DNA from: Centropus unirufus
Taxonomy: Eukaryota > Chordata > Aves > Cuculiformes > Centropidae
DNA: 64,000 nt
Reading direction: 5' to 3'
Assembly (NCBI GenBank): GCA_013397695.1
Contig: VYZI01000002.1
Span: 5,970,863-6,034,862, forward strand
The notes under the pieces: generated by a model
Told to the model about the DNA's origin: nothing
Seen by the model: the letters and a program-made list of their open reading frames with translations, nothing else
Database searches by the model: none
Shown here: positions 49,296 through 61,300 of the stretch, piece after piece
Layout: each line of letters begins with the position of its first letter
How positions within the stretch are numbered: the stretch's first letter is position 1
Program-made: the position numbers and the translations under genes

Positions 49296-51540
49296 GCAGA
49301 AGAGAGATACAGCTGTAAATAGGTGTAATTGCTGTATTTATTCCTGGTATGCGTTGACTGTTCAGTCTCTGTCAGTAATCAGTTTTATAAGGATACATTT
49401 AAGGTGGTTTGTAGCTGTTGAAAAGACAGGAAAGGAGAGACTGATCTTAGCTAAAGATACAGAGCAAGTGAAGAGCTAAAAACTAGAGGTTCTTGTAATG
49501 AGATTTCTTGAGAATATTCAAGTAAGCACTAATTTCTTGAAAAACAAAACCCCCAAATCTACCTTTTCAAACTGTCCTTCATTTATACAAAAGCCAATTG
49601 AAGGCATTGAAGGTGTTTGATGGAGTGGCCATAGGTAATAGAACAAAATTGTTTTCCTATGGATGCTCACAAGTAACTGAACTAGGAGGTGTTCATAAAA
49701 CATAAAAGCTTATCAAAAGTTAGGATGCACGGTGAAGAACCACCAGCAATACCCCATCATCTGTAATATATGCTCAGCTGCTGACCTCAAACACAGGCCT
49801 TTGATAGGCTGCAGAACTGAATACAGCCATAGAATACACTGTACCAGATGCTCGCAATTTATAAGAAACTTAAAAGTGGTAATATGTTTGCATTAAATAT
49901 TAATATATTGAAATAAAATATATATTCCAGAAAACACTATCCTTTCACAGTCAATTTGTGGACAGGAAACTAAATAAATCTATTGAAACCATTGTTTAAA
50001 CTATTTGCTGGGCTCAGTATACAATTCCAGGCTTTTTCCATGTAGGTTACCTTTTTTGAGTCGTGATAATTTTCCTTTTCTGTCATTAAAAAAAAAAATG
50101 ACATGATCATTTTTCTCAGGAAGGTTTTTAAAAACCTGTTAGTGTGGCCCATCAAAACTACCATGTTTCAGAGCTAGCAGTGGAACAAGAAGGGTTCACA
50201 TCTTTTACATCCTTCAGGCTTTTTGCAAACTGAAGCCTACCTTGTATAAATTATATATAAGGATAATTCTATACATATGACACTTCTAAGAATTCTCTTC
50301 ACCATTTTGATGCTAGTAAATTAGAGTTACAGCCCCAGCACTCACCAATGATGCTAGAAGTGCCTCTGAGTAGATGATAACACAAAAGGGATTTAAAATA
50401 TTTTGTAATTCTGCAGTGTACATAATGTCTTTGTGCACAATCAAAATGTATATTAAATTTTGTCTTGGAACTTCATGAATGATCAGTTGAATGCTGTCTT
50501 TGAGGAGCCTGCTTGCCTCTGACCATGTAGACTGTTTTACCCATAAAGGACATGAGCAGCACCCGCAGCAGATAGAGCTGGGGAAGAAAACATGAGACAG
50601 CCCCAAAGCAGTGCAAATCTTACTTTGGTATTACAGACAGGGGCCCTCTAAACATGCCAAGATATAGCAAACAAAATGGCTTATCATCTCTCCAATTCTG
50701 CTTTGGTAAGACAGTGTTCGGTGTCTTTTAAATGCCCTCCCTTTGTGCTTAATACATGTGGGGTATGGGGCTGGAGGAACCCTCAGCTGCAGTCCAGCTT
50801 CTCAGCTCACAAGGGACTGACACTTTAAGCACTAGAGGTCACATTTTGCTCCTCACTGTGCTGTCAGTGTGGCACCCGGAGAGGACAGTATACTTCGGAG
50901 GCCTCCATCTACCCCACACCACACCTGTGCAGCGTAACTACAAAGTACATTGTGACCATGCCAGAGAGGACTCTGAGAAAGCTTCAGGACACCAAAGAAC
51001 ACCTGCCCACTGACAGAACCACATCATCTTCCAGACTGGAAAAACATCAAGGAGATTTTATATAAGATGGTTTTGCTGCATCTCTGAGGACACCACCAAC
51101 ACTGCTTTCCAGAATCCAGCAGCTTCAAGAACACTTCCATCTGGTTGTGCTCAATCTACCTCTTCTTTCCATATTTGCTCCATTTCTCCCATTTTCCTTC
51201 ATATCATCCATACCTGCCTATAGCCTATTTCAAAGTAGAGGGTTCCTTTTCCAGGAACAATTTCTAAATACCTACCTTGGTCATTTCTCACCCTACAAGT
51301 GTCATGCCGTGCATTGCTCCCCACCCTCCATAGGCTACTGAAGTCTGAGGTTGATTATCACTGAAGGCCAATGCTATAGAAAGTAACTGAGATTCCTCAC
51401 CTAAAGTGCTCAACAAGTTTAGTTGAATGTGTTTTCCTCTTTCCTTGAAGAGCTGATGCTGAGGGAGGTGAATCCAGAGCAGTCAAGCAGAGAAAAGAAA
51501 GCAATGACATTCCTGTAACTTGCCTCTTGCAGCCATCTTC

Positions 51541-51580
51541 CAGCAGCTGAGAAGAAAACAGCCTTCAGCAGCTGAGAAGA
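51541..51580 (+). repeat. 15-bp direct repeat, period 25
   Basis: CAGCAGCTGAGAAGA occurs at 51541-51555 and 51566-51580, each with a CAGCTG E-box core. Likely a small local duplication. Confidence 0.85.
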
Positions 51581-52219
51581 CAGTACTGTGGTTTAGAGCA
51601 TTGGCAGACACCCAAAAAACCTCCGAAGTAATGGGGGAGGCAGTAGGAGCAGACTGCAGTCTGAGAAGCTTCCCCTCCAGCAAAAATTCAGATATATCAG
51701 CAGAGAGGTAAAGACCTGAAGAGTCCGAGCCCCTTTCTGATTCACTGGTTTCCCTTATAAACAAGTTAACCATTAAATGCAGGTGAGCAGAGTCACTCCA
51801 ATCTAGCATGAAACAAATGTGTTATTCAAAATGTTTTAAGTCTATCTCAGCCCAAAGCAAGAATCATGATAACCACCTCTCAACATAGTAAGGAATAAGC
51901 AACACCAGACTTCAACACAATCTTTAAGCAATCCTTCCTCCCTAACTTGCCCTCACAATATAATATATATATGGCAGCACAACTTGCCTGTGACAGTTTA
52001 CACACGGGGCCTCATAAACAGAAGGGATGCATGAATATAAAAAAAAAAAAGCTGCTCATTTTGGCTAGTGCTGCTCCTAAAAGTTCTAGCTCCTACCTGG
52101 AAAAGCTTAATATTCCTTCTACATACACACCTCCATCATACTGATTTACCTGTTACACACCTCACCTGCTGCTCAACTTTCAGCATATTTCAATTAGTTG
52201 AAAGCTTACTTTTTAAAGG

Positions 52220-52265
52220 ACTCAACTGGGAGCACTCAGCTTTGGAGGCATTTCAGTTGAGTGCT
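52220..52265. other. Overlapping alternative hairpins
   Basis: AGTTGAGTGCT (52255-52265) can pair with AGCACTCAGCT (52231-52241, one G-T pair, 13-base loop) or its first eight bases with ACTCAACT (52220-52227). The stems are too short for a typical microRNA precursor. Function unknown. Confidence 0.4.
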
Positions 52266-55200
52266 AATTAGCAACTAGCTGACTGTCAACTTCTCTTTTT
52301 CTAAGAGAAGGAAGGGTTGGCGATTCCCTTCTGAATTACCTGGCAATCAAATACATGTTGAAATATATTCATTAACTTATAATAATCATCCCTTGCACTT
52401 CTTTTGCGAGTTTAATCTTCAAAGCACTTTATAAACATGCATATAGATACCTGGGTGATTATCACTACACGTAAGCGTGTGATTTCCTTCGTATGGGTCT
52501 CTCTCCCCATTTTTCAGGTGGAGAAGATAAGGGAGAGATGAATGAATGGGGAAGTCAATGGCAGAAATGTAGTTACACAATGTAGAAATTAGGGCTTATA
52601 GATTTATATTTGGATCCTGCACAGCACAGACATACAAGCAAGTGATGGACAGACAGGAGCGTTTGTGTGAAAGCGAATGATGCTCAGGGAAATTCAGTGC
52701 CTGGTGCCAAGGTGGAAATAATTTGGCAGTAATTTGGATCTTGTAGATAGGCCTTTATCATATAACTAAGCCAAGTTCCCACCAAAGCCTATACTGTATT
52801 TACCTTATTGCTTTGCCTTACTGCAAAACATTCAGTGCCACCCTGTTTCATACATTCAATTATTTTAATACCAAGTCCCAAACAAGTGCAGAAAGAAATG
52901 TATGTTGGAAAACATGCAGATTTTTCTAGAGTCTTTTATTTCATGTTTCTAACTCATTCTACATTCTTTTTAAGTATTTGATCTTAAGCTCAAGCCTTTG
53001 CACTTACAAAACACAAGCCAAAAGTTGTCTGGAAATTAAAATATTCTGAATTTGATCCATTGATATTCTGGATATTACCACTGCAGGTACTCTCACAACA
53101 TGGAAAAATGCAATCATTTACCTGTATGCATATTTTCTAGAAACAATATATTCTTTTAATTTGGCCTTTAAATTTTAAGTATATGTTATTGTTTTAAATT
53201 TTATACTGTATAATGTTACCATGCTCTGCAGTGCTTGAATTTTGCCACGACCTTGCACAGCTGCATAAATGTGACTGAAATAACCAGGAGTTTTGCTTGG
53301 AAAATCTGATTATGCTGCATGAGCAAAATGTTCCAGCTCATGAGGGCGAAAGACTGGCTGTGCATCTCCTCTTAGTGAAAAATTATTTTGCACAGAAAAA
53401 TACAGTCCAAGCAAAATATATACCGGATAAATCTTTGTATTTTCTATGTAATACATTGTGTTCTCTCTACGTCTCATACCTTCCAGGCATGATACTTAGT
53501 GACCTATACCCAGACAGTGACCAAATACTGACCGTGTCTGTATTTGAGTAATTAAAACCCACTAGACATATCTTAAACATGTCCAACGTGAACATATTGC
53601 AGAGAGAATGGAAAGATGCTGACATCTTGGGAGAAGCAGCAGACTCGAGCTCCCTCTGACTTGTAACTCAGCCCACATCAGGAGCTGCTGCCCCTCATGG
53701 AGACAAACACCTCCAACCAGCTGCTCAAAGGTAGCAGCTGCATTTCCCAGCTTCTACTTTCATCTCTAGCTTTGATTTTTGATTCTAAGAGTGCATTCTG
53801 CTCTCTACTGTCTGTTGTCTTCCCAGCATCATCCCATCGCACAGGTTCTGCAGCCATGCACACCTACTTATACTGATGAATTAACAACCTGCAGTTTTAG
53901 TAACAGCACAACGTTTTGTGCATGAAGCACAACAGCTTGTGGAATTTTATGCACATTTGTCCATATCTCTTTGCTTGTGAAGTTTGAAGTTTCAAGGTTA
54001 TTGATTAGCAAACCTTTTTTCTAAGTAGGGAAGCAGAGAAAAACCTCCAGCATACTTTCTTTCTGCCTGATATTGTACCCAGAATATTGGTACAAAACAT
54101 TGTCTATAGCAAGCCTTCTTCAGTGCAAGCATCCTGATAAGTGTTGCCTTGATTTCCACATCTGGCTCGTATTAAATATAAGTACGGATGTGAATCCAAT
54201 AAAGATAGAAAGCTTTAAATTAACCAGCAAGACATTTGTGTTAATTTTCAAAAGCAAAAAAAGCAACTAAAATTACCATAGGACCTGCAGTTGAACTTTC
54301 CTGTGTCTTAGCCAGAAAGGATGGCACAACAATGTCAGTTATTTTCAAACCTTCTCATGCTTAACATGATATAAAATTTCAGGCTGAATTCAGGCATTAG
54401 GATTCCAACTCACAACTTTCTAGGTCTTTGCGTTTTTTTTTAATTAAAACCTTAAGATTTGGGGAGAAGTACAAATGAAAGTGTGTGAGAAGGGATATTT
54501 AGTCAGCTAAAGTTATGAACACAATAAGGAAATTACAGGGCTGTTTTACATTAACAGCACGAGCACTGAAAATTTTCTTAGGTCTTCATACCTTCATATT
54601 TCATGTATACACATACATTATAATCACACCCCGGTTAGTACTATGTGTTACACAGACATCAAAACAAAGGTTTTCACATGCCACCAGTCAAGTCTACATT
54701 GAAATCTACCTTAGAAAAAGAAAACATTTAAATCCAATCATTTCACATTTTGACAAACTGTAGATTTTTATACATTTTTTTGCATTGTGGGACAGAGCAA
54801 AGTATTGCAGCCATACCTAAGCTCACTTACAGTTTTCTAGTGGAGTGAAAAAAAAAGCACAAAGGGATGGGGGTGTCAGGGTGAGTACATTATCAGTATG
54901 TGTAGTCAGGTTTAAGGAGGGTTTTGTCCATGGGTAGTCTCCTTGCAGCTACCATTCCCTTTGCAAAGTAGATGACAGGTTGTATGTGATCTGCAGTCAC
55001 ACTTCCCATTTTCAGGTAAGGCTTTTCTAAGTGGTTTCAGGGTGTACGTCCAATTGCAAATAACTCAATGGCAATAATATCTTTTTAACTGTTCCATACT
55101 TAAGCTTCATTTTTATTAATTGGCACAGAGGAAACACTTTAAAATAAAGTTCCCTTGTTGAAAACTTGTCCACATTTATTTCTGTGTGCGGTTACCTCTT

Positions 55201-55698
55201 CCACACTCCCCAAAACTTCTTAATTGTAAATATACTCACTGTGGCACAATTTTAAGCCTTTTCCACTTTGTAAACTCTGAAATTCAAATTCACATTAATT
55301 TCCTTGATTCAAAACAATCAAATTGAGTCACACTGGGGAAATGGGGCAGTATTTCTCGTCACTTTAGGAAAAATGCAAGCTTTTACAAAGACATATATTA
55401 TCATTTTCCTTAGAGTCTCAGAGTGTGGCGATGAAGCTATAATATCAAAAGGAGAGACTCCTCTACCTCCTCCTCCAAAATTTTGATTTGCAGTTATATG
55501 GTTTCTTCATAAATCTCCCACAACCATTCTTTAAGGATAGTGCTCATTGAAATGAAGAGGCAAGTACATCATCATACATTGGTTAGCACTAATAACCTCG
55601 TACAGCTATGGATTATAATTAGGAACTGACTGTTTCTAAAAGCCTGGGAAGTGTAGTTCAGTTCAGCCAAAGGCATAAATGCAAGTACGCTACTAAGT

Positions 55699-55932
55699 CA
55701 CAAAATCACACAATCATTTAGATTTGAAAGGACCTTTAAGATCATCGAGTCCAACAGTAAACCTAACCCTGGCAAGTCCACCACTAAACCATGTCCCTGA
55801 ATGCCACATCTACATGTCTTTTAAATACAACCTGGGATGGTCACTCAATCACTTCCCTGGACAGTCTGTTCCAGTGCTTGACAACCCTTTCTGTGAAGTA
55901 ATATTTCCTAATGAAGCTTCCTCTTCACCATC
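55699..55932 (-). mobile_element. CR1 LINE fragment, 3' end
   Basis: The plus strand reads AATCATTTAGATTTGAAAGG then ACCTTTAAGATCATCGAGTCCAAC, GGCAAGTCCACCACTAAACC, ATGTCCCTGAATGCCACATC, and onward to TCCCTGGACAGTCTGTTCCA, GTGCTTGACAACCCTTTCTG and TGAAGTAATATTTCCTAATG. This is the avian CR1 3' region in reverse complement. The 3' end at 55699 shows decayed 8-mer repeats (CAAAATCACACAATC). It is 5'-truncated near 55932, beyond which the sequence becomes CT-rich and no longer matches. Intergenic; no coding capacity. Confidence 0.93.
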
Positions 55933-58900
55933 ATCCTTCCTGCAGTCATCATTCTCCCAATTCAGACTCACCCTTTTCCTTCTATTCTATTCAGTTCCCA
56001 ATTTTCAGCACCCGCTATAGCCTATTCCTTACATCTTACCCCTAACCAGGATATTTCTATTTTCCCTTCAATTTTAGATATTTCTGAAACACCTACTAAC
56101 TCTTTCACTGCCACTGTTTTTAGGCCTCTCCTCCTACCCAGCACCTACTCAGTTTCAACACTATTCCTCCATCCCTCACCAACATTTACTCATCTTTCTC
56201 CAGTCCCTTAATAGGTCTCAGCATTTCTGGCAAAGTGCTAGGGCAAGCTGCAGCACACAAAGCTTGTTCGGTCACCCCAGTTCAATGATGTACGATGCGT
56301 CATCAGCCCCACAGAAACCCTGAAGTACATAAAATATGGTAATGGCAGCAAGCCCAGAAGAAGCTGTCAATCAGATTTGCTGATATTCTGCCAAGGTTTC
56401 ATGGGAGACCACAAAAGGTAAGAAGGAGTGCATGGGAAATCAGAGAGATAAGAAACTTGGAATTTTATGGAAATCATTGCAGGCACTCAAAAAGAGTTGG
56501 CTATTTTGGTTTTGTTTGTATTTTTCAAAAGGCAGTGATTTAGGACAGAGTATTTTTATTTTATAGGAAAACAAAGTGCTAAGGTTAAAGTTTGATATCA
56601 GGTTCACTGTCAATGTGAAGATATATTGAAAGTTTACTCTAGTGCTCCTGTGATCAATCATCTGAATTCAGGTCTCAGGTCTTTGAAATATGCATTCAAG
56701 ACTTGGATATAGCTGGAGGAAAGAGAGGCAATGGTTCACAACATGATCTATGTGGCTTCTAGTCATCCTCATTCAACCCAAAGTTATGTCCATTTGGGTG
56801 TTCAACCAGCTCCAGTTCTAATGTCAATCCACGTCAACTACAGATTTCTGTTTCTTGTGAATACAAAAGCTTAGTTATTTTTTCTCTCAGGATATAAAAG
56901 GCTGTTATGCCTCACCTTGTACATTTTTCCTTCTTGAGAATGGTCTTAATTTCAGTTCTAATAAATAATGCTCAAATAATGTCTTGGGGTTTTATTTTAT
57001 TGTAAATTTTACCACGAATCCCCCTTAAATCAAGGATTGCAAATCTTACATACAGAAAGAGCAGTTAACAATATTGCCAGAACTTACCTGGAGACACACA
57101 TGCCCAAAGCTGAGATGAGTCTCAGGCAAACATCCTAATTTTTTAACAACAATTTGAGTTAATATTCCTGCCTTTACATACTTCCTATTCTTGAAATAGA
57201 ACACTTGCATCCAGTAATGAAAGCCACATGAGGCTTCATAGTTAGAGAAAAAAATTATCATGTAAGAAAGTTTTTTCTCTTAAAACATTAGTTACTTTTG
57301 ATTCTCGATCCACGTGTCTTAACTGTCCTAAGCCTGCTTCATAGTTCAGGTATCTTTTAGTGCAGGATGGCTTTTATGACTAGGCTACAAGGTCTTGCTT
57401 CAGCTGCAGAAGGTCAAATGCTATACAATTGCAAAACAGGAGAAGACAGGCCACAATGCGGTTTTTGTTTACTCTGATCCTTGCTCGCTGCCCTATGGGA
57501 CAGGATGTGTTCAGCTCATCAGCTAATACGCACTGTATTTGAAGATGCCATTTTATACATATAATGACTCATTTTACACCCAAAATCACCTATTTTCACA
57601 ATACTAAGTCCAAGGAAGAACTTATGGTTTCCTGTCTTTTGCAGAAAATAATGCATGTGTCTTACAGATAGTCGTCTGTACTTTAACCACTCATGATTCA
57701 GTTCTGAGAGCGATGTACCTTTAATAAATCACACCTTCTGGAGCAACATCCAAGTGCAGACATTTAAACACGTTATGAAAGTTAGTCTCCATAACATTGA
57801 GCAGTATATTCCAGGCAAATGCACTATGCATTGCCTGATGGATTTTAGCAGAAGCTCTTTATAAGAGCATATTTAAAAATCAGACCTAGTGTTTAGGGCA
57901 CATTCCTAGGAACCAGTGAATAGACATGTGAACTTCTTAAGAAGAAGAAGGCAAAAAAGTTAGGTTTCCCACTTTGTAAGCACAGAGCAATTGTATAAAC
58001 AAGTGGAGGCAGCATCACTCCTTATTTGTGTGGAGACAGTGGGACAGAGAAATACATACCAAGGGAGTGCTGAACGCAGTAATCAAAACCAACAGTGGTG
58101 TACAATAGACCACCCAAAACACAGCTGTAATAGTTTTTCAGCTCTGCCATGGAAACAATGAATAGCAACAAGCCAAATGGTTTTGAGAATAGCATTTCTA
58201 CTTTTCCAAGTAGAATGTTAAACTTTGAACCAACCATGATAGTATTTAGAATTGTTTTGCAGATATAATTTTTGCTACATGAGGTCAACTGTGCTAACAG
58301 CACTGGAGAGGCGTAGACCCTAACAAAGTGATAGGTTAGTATGCTGTGTAGGAGTTAGGCATGTTACAAAAGCTAATTTAACTGGATTTTTCCTGATATT
58401 TAGAGAATTGCCTTCCGAGGGAATGCCTGTCAATGCTTGATTAGAGCAGCCATCACCTTATATCATACAGAGATTATTACACAGAAAAAAATTAAAAAAG
58501 ATCTGAAGTCTTCCCCTTTTCAGTCTGCTCTAGAAATAATGAGCTTCTTGATAGTAAGACCACTTTGTTCCAAACCAAGCCTGTGAAATTATGGCTAGAG
58601 TAATTTTGTAGCATTACCCTAGCAGGCCTTGAGAGGTGCAGATGTGTGCTAAGAAAAGCTCCAGTTGATCTGCATATTGAGAGAAACGTTGGGGGGGAGG
58701 GGATCATAGTTCAGATTTCTAGAGGACCTCTGCAAGACTCTGACCACAATCCCATGAGGTGGCCTGTGGGTCCGCCTCCTCCTTTCGACTATTGCTGAAT
58801 GCCAGTAGTCAGGATTTTCTTACCATAGCAAAAAATTCTCAAGAAAGCATTTTCAGAACTGGGTATCTCTCAGCCCTTGTGCAAACTTTGCCAGCCCTGT

Positions 58901-59133
58901 CATACAATATTCACTACACTTTATCCAAAAGCTGCACTGAATAAGAAATTACCTATTTTCTCATTAGCTCTTCTAGGAACTTCATCAGTATAGTATGCTT
59001 CTCAAGTGGAGGCATCTCTTGCTGTACTAATGAGTTCCCCTGCTACAGTGTAGGGCATAAGTGCTTCCAGTTTGCATGTGGGCTCCAAAACATAGCCAGA
59101 TTAAAGCTAAAATTTGTTAATTCCTCAGTTTTG
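55933..59133. other. Intergenic DNA
   Basis: Directly after the CR1 fragment lies a pyrimidine-rich stretch (about 55933-56220) with many CT/CCT runs, possibly a degraded 5' continuation. The rest is unique AT-rich DNA with no supported gene, RNA or repeat. Confidence 0.5.
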
Positions 59134-59212
59134 AGGTGCCTCAGTGATTAGAAGTCCAGCTTCTGATACCTAAGATTTGATATGTCTAAGCTGTTGATCA
59201 TCTGCCACTCCT
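59134..59212 (+). repeat. MIR/CORE-SINE-like fragment (tentative)
   Basis: GTGCCTCAGTGATTAGAAGT, then CCAGCTTCTG, GATTTGATAT and CATCTGCCACT follow in order the tRNA-derived head of MIR-type SINEs (AGTGGTTAGAAG ... GGTTCAAATCC ... CTGCCACT). The A-box-like and B-box-like parts are about 40 bases apart, the tRNA spacing. Identity is low, as expected of a very old element, and I cannot run a profile search. Confidence 0.3.
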
Positions 59213-59383
59213 TCAGATTTCATCCACCATGAGAACTGTCAGCGTTTCAGACACCTGTTCTCTGATTGTCAGAAGTAGAGCCAAGGAAGAAATCTATTAA
59301 AGCTTCAAAAAATAATGGTCACCCCAGTTTAGGTTGTAGGAGATGTTTGGAAGCATGAGGCAGAAAGACTGTCACCATGAGAG

Positions 59384-59470
59384 ATGACTGGGTAGTTAAA
59401 GCCTTTGCCTAAAAGTGTAAAAGCCTGCAGTGCAAGTTTTTTAACCTAATGGTTCAAACCCACATCCTCT
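59384..59470 (+). repeat. tRNA(Ser)-like SINE or pseudogene (tentative)
   Basis: GATGACTGGGTAGTTAAAGC followed by TTTGCCTAAAAG resembles the 5' half of a serine tRNA (GAGTGGTTAAGGCG...GACTAGAAA). GGTTCAAACCC (59451-59461) is an intact B-box. The 62-base distance suits a long-variable-arm tRNA. Stems do not pair well, so it is not a functional gene. It lies about 170 bases beyond the MIR-like fragment. Confidence 0.3.
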
Positions 59471-60960
59471 CTGAATGTTCCATGCACCACAGTATCAGTT
59501 GCACAGGGTGGTATGATCTCTTTTAGTTGAAGATGAAATTCCCTATTGAATTGAGAATTTCTTTGAAAAGCAATGGTAACTCTAATCCTATTTTTAAAAT
59601 TTTGGTAAGGCAGCACTGTCCTGTGACCCCTTTCTTCCTTCTTAGTCTCCCCAAAATATTTGACAAAAAGACTCTAAATCTAAACTAGCTTTTATCTTAA
59701 GCTTGGTAGATGAGAAAGCATTTTCAGAAGCTAGTTATCACCCAGAAATAGAAACCAGTTAATTTAAGTTTTGGTGAGCTATGTAACCACAAAAGACCAT
59801 CTGTCATCTTCCTTCTGTCCTTTCTGCTCACAACATACCTACCGACTCTGGCAAGTCATAATGCCAGCTTCATTCATTAAAAATCCACATTCACTCTTTA
59901 AATACCTTGCAGATTGAGCTCCCCATGAAACAAAGACTCAAGGAAAAATTAGGCTGGAGAGAATGGTCCTGAATCCCATCCTTAGTGGAGATGCAGTGGG
60001 CATAGGCAGAGTTGAGGAACTCGAGGGTGTTCAAGATGTTTTCAGCGCCTGAAGACATTTAATGGTGTTTGGGGCAGGGAAGGAACTCTGGTATGTGGCG
60101 TGACTCTATGGCCTATGTGTAGCACTGTAACATTTGGGGACAATGGAGCTGAAGAACAATTATAAATATTTCTGAAGTAATAGGAATGTATAGTACTATA
60201 TTCAAAGAGGCACAATATTTATTAACAAATTAAAGATCTTACGAAAAGGTAAGATTATTTTTCCACTTTAACTAGAGGGAAATGAAAAAAAGACTAGCTC
60301 TGTCATAAACTTCAGTGTACTCTCACTCCCAGCATCTCAGTTTCCCCTGAGTACACATAGATCATGTCTGCCTTAATACGTAAATAAAATGCACAGCAGT
60401 GTAACGGAAGAATTAAAATTAACAGATGAGTCCAAGGAACAAATCCAGCTAACAAAGGTATCTTGTTAGACTGCTGTTAAAGAATAAGATTTTTATCAGA
60501 AATGCTGTTTTTCAGGGGACACCAGTATAATTTCCTCCTAATAAATTTCCATCTTATTGAGAGCAGCTAACCAGTCAGAGGGAATCTCCCAAGGGTATGG
60601 CTTACGCAGCTCTCCTACCTCTGGATTAGATATATGCACGCTTTTTAAAATGCAGTGAGTACGAAGTAACTCTAAAAGTATGTTTGGATATTTTTTTAAA
60701 CACACAACAGTGGTAGAAGTTCAGCTCATTTTAAAAAAGATTTGCTATGTTGTTTATTACAATCTTTTCCCCTGAATTCAGAGGAAATGAGTGTGCATAA
60801 TTCCACATTCCCTGGAAGGCAAAGGAGAACATCGTGGTGTTGTTTTGTAATTTCCATGAATCAAATCATATTTTTGTACTTAATCACCTATAATTTTATA
60901 TATATATATGTCCTTTCCCTTTAAAAACATTTAGAGGGAAAAAAAAGATCTGTGTGTCAT
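59471..60960. other. Intergenic DNA
   Basis: Unique AT-rich sequence with short T/A runs and a TATATATATA tract (about 60899-60909). No gene, RNA or recognisable transposon. Confidence 0.55.
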
Positions 60961-61300
60961 AGGGTACTAGCTGATTAGTTCATTCAAACAGTGCTAATTA
61001 TAGGTTTAATTGCTTAAATGTGAAAGTCATTTATTTAAATTAGCTGCATCAAACATATAGTATGCTCAAAACCTGAAACGTTTCGGTACTGGGAACCAGG
61101 GTTATTTTCTGTAAACAGAACATGCAAAATGTAAAATGAGAAACAATGTGCCTCTATGTACTGATCGGCAAACTCATTTAAACCCCAAACTCCCTCCTCC
61201 CCTGCCTCTGGGGTCGGAGAACAGCCTCATTTGAACAATGACTAATGGAATGCACTGAAATGTGCGGAGGGTTGAAAGGAGAAATACTATTCAAGCCAAC
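60961..61300. promoter_or_regulatory. Candidate upstream enhancer, homeodomain-rich
   Basis: Motifs: TGATTAG (60972-60978), CTAATTATAG (60994-61003), TTTAATTGCTTAAATG (61005-61020), TTATTTAAATTAGC (61031-61044), a GAAACGTTTC palindrome (61075-61084), then TGGAATGCA (about 61246-61254), a TEAD-type GGAATG. It lies about 15.8 kb upstream of the LDB2 exon, is non-repetitive, and has the mixed composition typical of conserved non-coding elements. Enhancer status is inferred. Confidence 0.35.

Larger units (their letters stand above)
46271..55698. other. Intergenic DNA upstream of LDB2
   Basis: No gene is supported. It contains unique AT-rich DNA, a GC-rich block (48330-49260), a (TAA)n repeat at 49277, an A run near 52040, and a small alternative-hairpin sequence at 52220-52265. 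In other vertebrates the interval upstream of LDB2 is, as I recall, gene-poor, which agrees with what is seen. Confidence 0.55.

Noticed and set aside
55724..56020. 98-codon plus-strand frame
   Set aside because: Antisense translation of a CR1 3' end running into CT-rich DNA.
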